Assembly (NCBI GenBank): GCA_964478455.1
Contig: CAYZJD010000158.1
Span: forward strand, 1-9,764
DNA: 9,764 nt
Source of the DNA: CAYZJD01 sp964478455
Lineage (GTDB): Bacteria; Acidobacteriota; Terriglobia; Bryobacterales; Bryobacteraceae
Direction: 5' to 3'
Shown: piece after piece, positions 5,581 through 9,764 of the stretch
Position numbering within the stretch: the first letter of the stretch is position 1
Layout: each line of letters begins with the position of its first letter
Made by a program: the position numbers and the translations under genes
The notes under the pieces: generated by a model
Database searches by the model: none
The model's input: only the letters and a program-made list of their open reading frames with translations
What the model was told of the DNA's origin: nothing

Positions 5581-6283
5581 TTACGCACCTCAGGTACATC
5601 TCCTCGAGCGAGTGGGCCTTGAGCTGCCTTTGCAGCGCCTCCACCGATTCCAGCGCCACCAGCCGTCCTCCGAGGAACATCGCTACCCGGTCCGCCAGCA
5701 GCTCAACATCCACGAGGACGTGCGAGGAAAAGACAATCGTCTTCCCCTGCTGCTTGAGGGAAAGGACGTAGTGCCGGAACCGGAGCGTGCCTTCCGGATC
5801 GAGACTGATCGTCGGCTCATCGAAGACCAGCACCGGCGCGTCGGCCAGGGCCGCGACCGCGATCCCCAGCCGCTGCACCATCCCGCCGGACAACTGGCTC
5901 ACCGGCCGGTCGGCCAGGCCATTGAAGCTCAGGCTGGAACTCGCCAGGACGGCGTCGATGCGGCCGAGCGGCAGCTTGCGAAGCCGGCAGTAGAACTCGA
6001 GCACCTCCCGGCCGGTGAGGTTCTCGTGAAAGCAGACGCGCTGGGGGAGGTAGCTGAGCAGGCGCTTCGCCGCTCTTGAGTTTCTCCACGGGTCGACCCC
6101 GTCGAGCAGCACCTGGCCGGACGTCGGCTTCACCAGGCCGACCATGCACTTCAGCGTGGTCGTCTTGCCGCTCCCGTTCGGTCCCAGGAGAGCGAAGATC
6201 TCTCCCGGCTCGATTTTGAAAGACACGTTCTCGATCGCCGGGATGTCGCCGAAGCGTTTGGAGAGGCCGCGCAGCTCGATCAT
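5510..6283 (-). CDS. nosF: NosF, ATPase of the NosFY ABC transporter
   Basis: The 257-residue protein is a complete ABC ATPase. It has Walker A at GPNGSGKTT (34-42), the Q-loop region LSYLPQRV (76-83), signature LSGGM (131-135), Walker B VLVFDEP (151-157), the D-loop SLDPEG and the switch histidine H188 in VFSSH. The Q-loop sequence YLPQR and the segment LTGREVLEFYCRLRKLP are typical of NosF-type ATPases. It hydrolyses ATP at the cytoplasmic face to drive NosY and NosD in CuZ assembly. The start codon overlaps the nosD stop (ATGA at 6280-6283). The last roughly 24 residues (from about 234) are alanine-, glycine- and proline-rich and overlap the start of nosL, so the tail of the protein is probably dispensable and shaped by the signal peptide encoded in the other frame. 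Confidence 0.95.
   Translation of the reverse strand: MIELRGLSKRFGDIPAIENVSFKIEPGEIFALLGPNGSGKTTTLKCMVGLVKPTSGQVLLDGVDPWRNSRAAKRLLSYLPQRVCFHENLTGREVLEFYCRLRKLPLGRIDAVLASSSLSFNGLADRPVSQLSGGMVQRLGIAVAALADAPVLVFDEPTISLDPEGTLRFRHYVLSLKQQGKTIVFSSHVLVDVELLADRVAMFLGGRLVALESVEALQRQLKAHSLEEMYLRCVNENAVAVPPAGSGGLPDQTATAG
5586..5591 (-). promoter_or_regulatory. Ribosome-binding site of nosL
   Basis: On the minus strand GAGGTG lies five bases before the nosL ATG at 5578-5580, inside the coding sequence of nosF. This good Shine-Dalgarno match supports the ATG that gives NosL its lipoprotein signal, and with it the reality of the 71-base overlap with nosF. Confidence 0.65.
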
Positions 6284-7629
6284 CGTCTCCGCCCCTTCGC
6301 CATCAGCGCGATGGAGGAAGCGAGCATGGCCACGGGCACCGACAACCAGAGCGGACTGCTCCTCCGCTTCTCTTCCTCCGGCAGCCGGACCGACAAGGGT
6401 ACTGGTTTCATTAGCGGCGAGAAATCGAACTCCTGCGAACCTTCAATCACGGGGAACGTCTCCTCCGCAAAAGCGAGGGCTTGGGAGGCGGGACTGAACA
6501 GATACAGCCGCAGCCGCGGGTGGTTCCCCTCCAGGTGCTCGAAGACGTTCTGAATCTTGAAGGGCACGTCGCCGACGCCGTTTCCATCGAGATCATAACC
6601 GTCGTAGTTGCTCCAGTAGTTTCCGATTCCCTGGTCGCTCCAGCGGGTCCCGGTCTTCCTGCCAATGATGCGGATCGGGCTCAGGTTCTCGACGAAATTG
6701 TTGCGCTGGAAGAGGTTGCCGGAGGCGCTGCTGAACGCCTGGATGGCGACGTCGTTGAGCGCCACCAGGTTGTGCCGAAGAAGGCTCGACCGGAGGGATT
6801 CCATGAAGATGCCGACGCCGTTGTCAGCGATCACGTTCTCTTCGGCCAGGCAATCCACGCTGTCCTGGAAGAGGATGCCGAAGGAGCTGAAGCCGCGGTT
6901 GTGGACAAAAACGTTCCGGTGGAACGTGATTCTCCGCGAATACATGATGGCCGCGCCGGAGACGTTGTCGTACGAAAGATTGTCCTCGAAATGGTTGTCG
7001 TCCGACCACATGTAGTGCAGCCCGTAGCGCAGGTCGAAGAGCCGGTTGCCGCGGATGACGGACCAGTAGGCGCGCTCGAAGTAGATGCCGTCGCGCACCT
7101 GGCGGATGGTGTTACCCGTGATCGTGTTGTGCCGGGAGTTCCAGATGTGGATGCCGCTGCCGCGTTCTCCCAGCCCGAGGCGCGCCCGCCCTTGAATCAC
7201 GTTGCCGGTCACGGTATTGTGGTCCGACTGCAACAGGTAGATCCCGAACAGGATGTCACGGAGCTCATTGCGTTCAATACGGTTCCCGCTGGACTTCACC
7301 AGGATGCCGGAGTCCTCGTCGGCGAGCATCCCGCCGCTGTGCTCGACGGTCAAGCCGCGGATGACGCAGCCGCCGGCGATCACCGTAATCACGCTGCCGC
7401 TTCCGTCGCCGCGGAGAACTGCCTTCCCGTCGCCCTCGAGCACGAGCGGCCGGTCGAGCGTGATGTTGCCCTGGTAAGTGCCGCCGAGCAGGTGAATGGT
7501 GTCGCCGGCGGCCGCGTTCGCAATCGCCTCGCCCGGGGAACGGTACGGGCTGTCCGGCCCGACGAGCAGCGTCTTCCCCCAGGCGGCCGCCGTCGCCGCC
7601 AGAAGCAGAAACGCGAAGGCCCTGGTCAT
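6280..7629 (-). CDS. nosD: NosD, periplasmic beta-helix protein for NosZ copper-site assembly
   Basis: The 449-residue protein starts with a Sec-type signal (MTRAFAFLLLAATAAAWGK). It continues as a long right-handed parallel beta-helix of repeated pectate-lyase/CASH-type turns such as GNRIERNELRD, HNTVTGNVIQG, HNTITGNTIRQ and NLFQRNNFVEN. The segment GIGNYWSNYDGYDLDGNGVGD (about 338-358) is a strongly conserved NosD landmark. A hydrophobic helix near 426-444 followed by KGRRR could anchor the C-terminus in the membrane, a feature seen in some NosD proteins outside Proteobacteria. NosD docks on the NosFY transporter and is required to form the CuZ site of NosZ. Its ATG overlaps the stop of the preceding membrane-protein gene (ATGA at 7626-7629), and its own stop overlaps nosF. 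No strong ribosome-binding site is visible, consistent with translational coupling. Confidence 0.95.
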   Translation of the reverse strand: MTRAFAFLLLAATAAAWGKTLLVGPDSPYRSPGEAIANAAAGDTIHLLGGTYQGNITLDRPLVLEGDGKAVLRGDGSGSVITVIAGGCVIRGLTVEHSGGMLADEDSGILVKSSGNRIERNELRDILFGIYLLQSDHNTVTGNVIQGRARLGLGERGSGIHIWNSRHNTITGNTIRQVRDGIYFERAYWSVIRGNRLFDLRYGLHYMWSDDNHFEDNLSYDNVSGAAIMYSRRITFHRNVFVHNRGFSSFGILFQDSVDCLAEENVIADNGVGIFMESLRSSLLRHNLVALNDVAIQAFSSASGNLFQRNNFVENLSPIRIIGRKTGTRWSDQGIGNYWSNYDGYDLDGNGVGDVPFKIQNVFEHLEGNHPRLRLYLFSPASQALAFAEETFPVIEGSQEFDFSPLMKPVPLSVRLPEEEKRRSSPLWLSVPVAMLASSIALMAKGRRR

Positions 7630-8255
7630 TGCGGCCGCGCCTGTTTCGCTGACAGGAAGACCGCGATGAGCATCAGCAGAACGGCGCCGACCATGAAATA
7701 GGAAGCTGCCCCGGGCAGGTTGTAGACCGTGAAGTTCGCGATCTGCTTCGACCCGATCAGAGGCGGCATGAAGGGCGGCACCTTCACTGCCGCCTCCGGG
7801 TCAAGATTGTGACCGTACTCATAGAGCCGATTGTAGAAGCTCCAGAGGGAGAACAGTCCGAAATAGGCGAACAGCACCACAATGTCGACCAGGCTCGACA
7901 TCTTTCCGATCACGATGGCGCGGAGCGCAAGGATAAAGAACACGCCGATCACCAGCGGGAGCCACGAGAATTCGCTGAAGTCGCCCTCCAGCAGCGGCCG
8001 CATCCCGATGTAATGATTCAGCGTGTTGATCTCGCGCAGGTCGTCCCTTCCCTCCGGACGCCCGCCGTCCAGCCGGTAAGAGTAGATGTACAGGTTCAGG
8101 CCGTCCGGAAACTGGTTGGAGTACAGCGTCATCGTGTAGAGCGGAAGCAAGTACGTCGGGACCAGCAACAGGGCCGCGATGAGCACTGCAATGCGGCTCC
8201 GGAGCGTGAGCGGGAGATCGAAAAAGCGGTTCAGCCGCTCAAGCAGGTTTGGCAT
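7626..8255 (-). CDS. NosZ-linked four-helix membrane protein of unknown function (NosB-like in position)
   Basis: From the ATG at 8253-8255 the product is 209 residues with four hydrophobic segments near 22-40, 98-115, 120-140 and 183-202. Between the first two lies a loop with LYTMTLYSNQFPDGLNLYIY (40-59 region) and INTLNHYIGMRPL (76-88). I recall the [IL]-N-x-L-N-H-Y-I-G-M motif in membrane proteins encoded next to clade II nosZ genes and annotated as hypothetical or, loosely, cytochrome c; no haem-binding CxxCH is present. The location, right after nosZ and coupled to nosD, corresponds to that of nosB in Wolinella-type clusters. The H and M of the motif could bind metal, but that is speculation. 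The start was chosen because GGGAGGT lies seven bases upstream; the longer reading frame to 8351 runs back over the nosZ end and a hairpin and is not protein-like. Confidence 0.85.
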   Translation of the reverse strand: MPNLLERLNRFFDLPLTLRSRIAVLIAALLLVPTYLLPLYTMTLYSNQFPDGLNLYIYSYRLDGGRPEGRDDLREINTLNHYIGMRPLLEGDFSEFSWLPLVIGVFFILALRAIVIGKMSSLVDIVVLFAYFGLFSLWSFYNRLYEYGHNLDPEAAVKVPPFMPPLIGSKQIANFTVYNLPGAASYFMVGAVLLMLIAVFLSAKQARPQ

Positions 8256-8262
8256 GGAGAAA

Positions 8263-8269
8263 ACCTCCC
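8263..8269 (-). promoter_or_regulatory. Strong ribosome-binding site of the NosZ-linked membrane protein, inside a hairpin
   Basis: On the minus strand GGGAGGT ends seven bases before the ATG at 8253-8255, which decides this start over longer alternatives. Six of its seven bases form one arm of the inverted repeat at 8264-8279, so in the messenger the site can be paired and shielded. Confidence 0.6.
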
Positions 8270-8297
8270 TCGCGGGAGGGCAGGCCGAGGCCCGCCC
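8264..8297. repeat. Two back-to-back stem-loops between nosZ and the next gene
   Basis: Read on the plus strand, cctccc-tcgc-gggagg (8264-8279) is a perfect 6-base-pair stem with a four-base loop. It is followed by gggcaggcc-ga-ggcccgccc (8278-8297), a 9-base-pair stem with one G-T pair. The second stem reaches the first base of the nosZ stop codon. Together they fill most of the 41-base gap. They could slow exonucleases and stabilise nosZ messenger, attenuate reading into the maturation genes, or be a copy of a dispersed palindromic repeat. No T-run follows, so an ordinary terminator is not supported. Confidence 0.6.
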
Positions 8298-9764
8298 TAC
8301 CGCGGCTTCACCAGCAAGTATCCCTGCATTTCCTGGTGCAGCGCCGAGCAAAAGTTCGTGCAGTAGAACGGGAACACGCCCGGCTTGCTGGCCGTGAACT
8401 CGATCGTCTTGGTCTCGCCAGGATCGACCACCACGTTGATGTTGTACTCGTTCAGCCCGAAGCCGTGCAGCTCGTCGGTGGTCTGTTCGATGTTGGTCAT
8501 GTGGATGGTGACGCGGTCGCCCTGGTTCACCTCGATCGCGTTCGGCTCGAAGGTGCTGCGGACGGCGACCATCTTCACCGTCACGGCGTTGCCGCTGCGC
8601 TGAACGCCGGCGTTCTTCACGTCCCAGATCGCCTGCGGGTGCTTGTTCTCCTGCGGCGAGTAGACCTCAATCGGCTTCAGCTTGTCGGCCTTGATGATCT
8701 GCGCGTAGTGGGGCTCCGGCTCGGTGAAGGCGTCGTAGATCAGTCTCATCTTTTCGCCGGAGATGTCGATGAGCTGCGTGCTCTCCGGCTGCGACGGGCC
8801 GACGCTCAGGTGCCGCCCATGGGAAAGCTTGTTCAGCGCCACCAGATACTTGCCCTTGGGGTTCGCCGTGTCACCCTCGGCGGCGGTGAGGTGGCCGATA
8901 TTGTAAGAAACCGGAACCTTGTCGACCACTTCCCACGTGCCCAGTTTCCACTTGGCGACCGCGCTCTCCACGAACAGGCTCGTGTAAGCGAAACCCTGGT
9001 CGTCGAACTGCGTGTGCAGCGGTCCCAGCCCGACGTTGACCTCCGCGTCCCGGATCGACTCGTACTTCAGCACCGGAATACCGTCCTCATCGCCGGTAAA
9101 GTCCTTGCTCTGAACGGCAGTCAGGATCTTCTCCATGTTGAAGGCGGTCGTGATCGATTGCAGCTTGCCGCTGCCGACGATGTACTTGCCGTCAGGACTC
9201 ACGTCCACCCCGTGGGGGCTCTTCGAGCACGGCATCAGGTAGACCACGCCCGGCGTGTCTTTCGGATCGATGACTTTCACCCCGCCGACTGTCTTGGCTT
9301 TGCCTTCCTTCACCGCCTGCTCGGCCGCCCTCCAGTTGACCGCCGCGATGTAGTCCCGGTCCTTCTGCGAGGCGGTGACCTCCAGCTTGCCGGTGGCGCG
9401 CTCGGAGTTGTAGCAGGTCCAGAAAGCCCAGCCGTTGCTCGCGCCCTTGCCGGCGTCACCCAGGTCGTAGTCGAAGGGCGGCATCATCACCTGCCACCCG
9501 ACGTTCATCTGACCCGTCTTGGCATCTACGGAGATTCCCACCACCACGCCCTTATATTGCGTGGCATACTGCGCCACCGGCGCGTAGGTTCCCTTGGGCA
9601 GCGGGATGGAAAAGCGTGACGCCGCCAGAAGATATTCGGTGTTCGGCGTCACAAACGTAGAGCCATGGTTGCCTGAAACGTTCGGCATTGGCCCGAGGAT
9701 CTGTTTCACCTTGAAGTCCCTCAGATCGATCCGGGCCACGCGGTTGTTGGCGTTGTCGTTCACG
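8297..9764 (-). CDS. nosZ: NosZ, nitrous oxide reductase, C-terminal 488 residues (5' end outside window), clade II type
   Basis: The frame is open to the right edge; the first codon at 9761-9763 is GTG inside VNDNANNRVARI, an internal NosZ sequence, so the start and signal peptide are missing. Numbering from that codon, five of the seven CuZ histidines can be assigned: H33 (PNVSGNHGS), H184 (SPHGVDVSPD), H250 (GLGPLHTQFD), H291 (YNIGHLTAAEGD) and H352 (EPEPHYAQI). The pair in the D-x-H-H-x-H motif would be upstream. The cupredoxin domain carries the CuA ligands H433 (ELHGFGL), C468, C472, H476 and M479 in YCTNFCSALHQEM. NosZ reduces N2O to N2 with two electrons outside the inner membrane. 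The usual tryptophan between the cysteines of Pseudomonas and Paracoccus enzymes is asparagine here (N470); that ligand acts through its backbone carbonyl, so function should be kept. This and the gene context indicate clade II. Identity is certain; the clade is inference. Confidence 0.97.
   Translation of the reverse strand, partial: VNDNANNRVARIDLRDFKVKQILGPMPNVSGNHGSTFVTPNTEYLLAASRFSIPLPKGTYAPVAQYATQYKGVVVGISVDAKTGQMNVGWQVMMPPFDYDLGDAGKGASNGWAFWTCYNSERATGKLEVTASQKDRDYIAAVNWRAAEQAVKEGKAKTVGGVKVIDPKDTPGVVYLMPCSKSPHGVDVSPDGKYIVGSGKLQSITTAFNMEKILTAVQSKDFTGDEDGIPVLKYESIRDAEVNVGLGPLHTQFDDQGFAYTSLFVESAVAKWKLGTWEVVDKVPVSYNIGHLTAAEGDTANPKGKYLVALNKLSHGRHLSVGPSQPESTQLIDISGEKMRLIYDAFTEPEPHYAQIIKADKLKPIEVYSPQENKHPQAIWDVKNAGVQRSGNAVTVKMVAVRSTFEPNAIEVNQGDRVTIHMTNIEQTTDELHGFGLNEYNINVVVDPGETKTIEFTASKPGVFPFYCTNFCSALHQEMQGYLLVKPR

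Noticed and set aside
6481..7701. 406-residue plus-strand reading frame opposite nosD
   Set aside because: It is a shadow of the NosD beta-helix repeats; the opposite strand encodes a clear full-length NosD.
8256..8351. N-terminal extension of the NosZ-linked membrane protein by 32 residues
   Set aside because: The extension overlaps the nosZ 3' end and two hairpins, and a good ribosome-binding site precedes the shorter start.
8249..9619. 456-residue plus-strand reading frame opposite nosZ
   Set aside because: It is antisense to a certain NosZ, has no recognisable motifs, and is rich in R, V, L, D and H as expected from the complement of GC-rich coding sequence.

Overview
The window is a stretch of high-GC bacterial chromosome. 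Its right two thirds hold the C-terminal part of a nitrous oxide reductase gene (nosZ) followed by a tightly packed maturation operon, all on the minus strand. Reading in the direction of transcription (right to left) the order is nosZ (5' end off the window), a four-helix membrane protein, nosD, nosF, nosL, a membrane-anchored SUMF1-fold protein, and nosY. Every gene after the membrane protein overlaps its upstream neighbour, three times by ATGA and twice by 22 or 71 bases, so this is one translationally coupled unit. No nosR or nosX is present. The membrane protein next to nosZ and the CuA motif (C-T-N-F-C in place of the classical C-S-W-F-C) point to a clade II (atypical) N2O reductase. High GC, a twin-arginine-type leader (MNRRQFLYTLAAP) on a ManD-like enolase-superfamily enzyme and an acetylxylan-esterase-like protein are suggestive of Acidobacteriota (Bryobacterales/Solibacter group). 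That placement is inference and could equally be another deep-branching soil phylum.

The left third is a patchwork. From left to right it has: the 3' end of a plus-strand hydrolase-like gene that enters from outside the window; a roughly 47-codon minus-strand remnant of the C-terminus of a Rieske-type oxygenase; a HEPN/MNT two-gene module (minus strand); a short unassigned plus-strand coding-like tail; and a complete minus-strand enolase-superfamily (ManD-like) gene. The HEPN/MNT pair sits between two apparent gene tails, which suggests that it arrived by insertion or rearrangement.

How the parts fit together: NosZ reduces N2O to N2 outside the inner membrane using CuA and CuZ copper centres. 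NosL is a lipoprotein that delivers Cu(I), and NosD with the NosF/NosY ABC transporter is needed to build CuZ. The extra SUMF1-fold gene, wedged between nosL and nosY, is the most unusual part of the operon. It has a membrane anchor facing outward and lacks both catalytic cysteines of formylglycine-generating enzymes, so a non-catalytic or structural role in NosZ assembly is a reasonable hypothesis.

No tRNA, rRNA, CRISPR array, insertion sequence or origin was seen. No gene-free stretch exceeds 300 bases. The operon promoter lies beyond the right edge.
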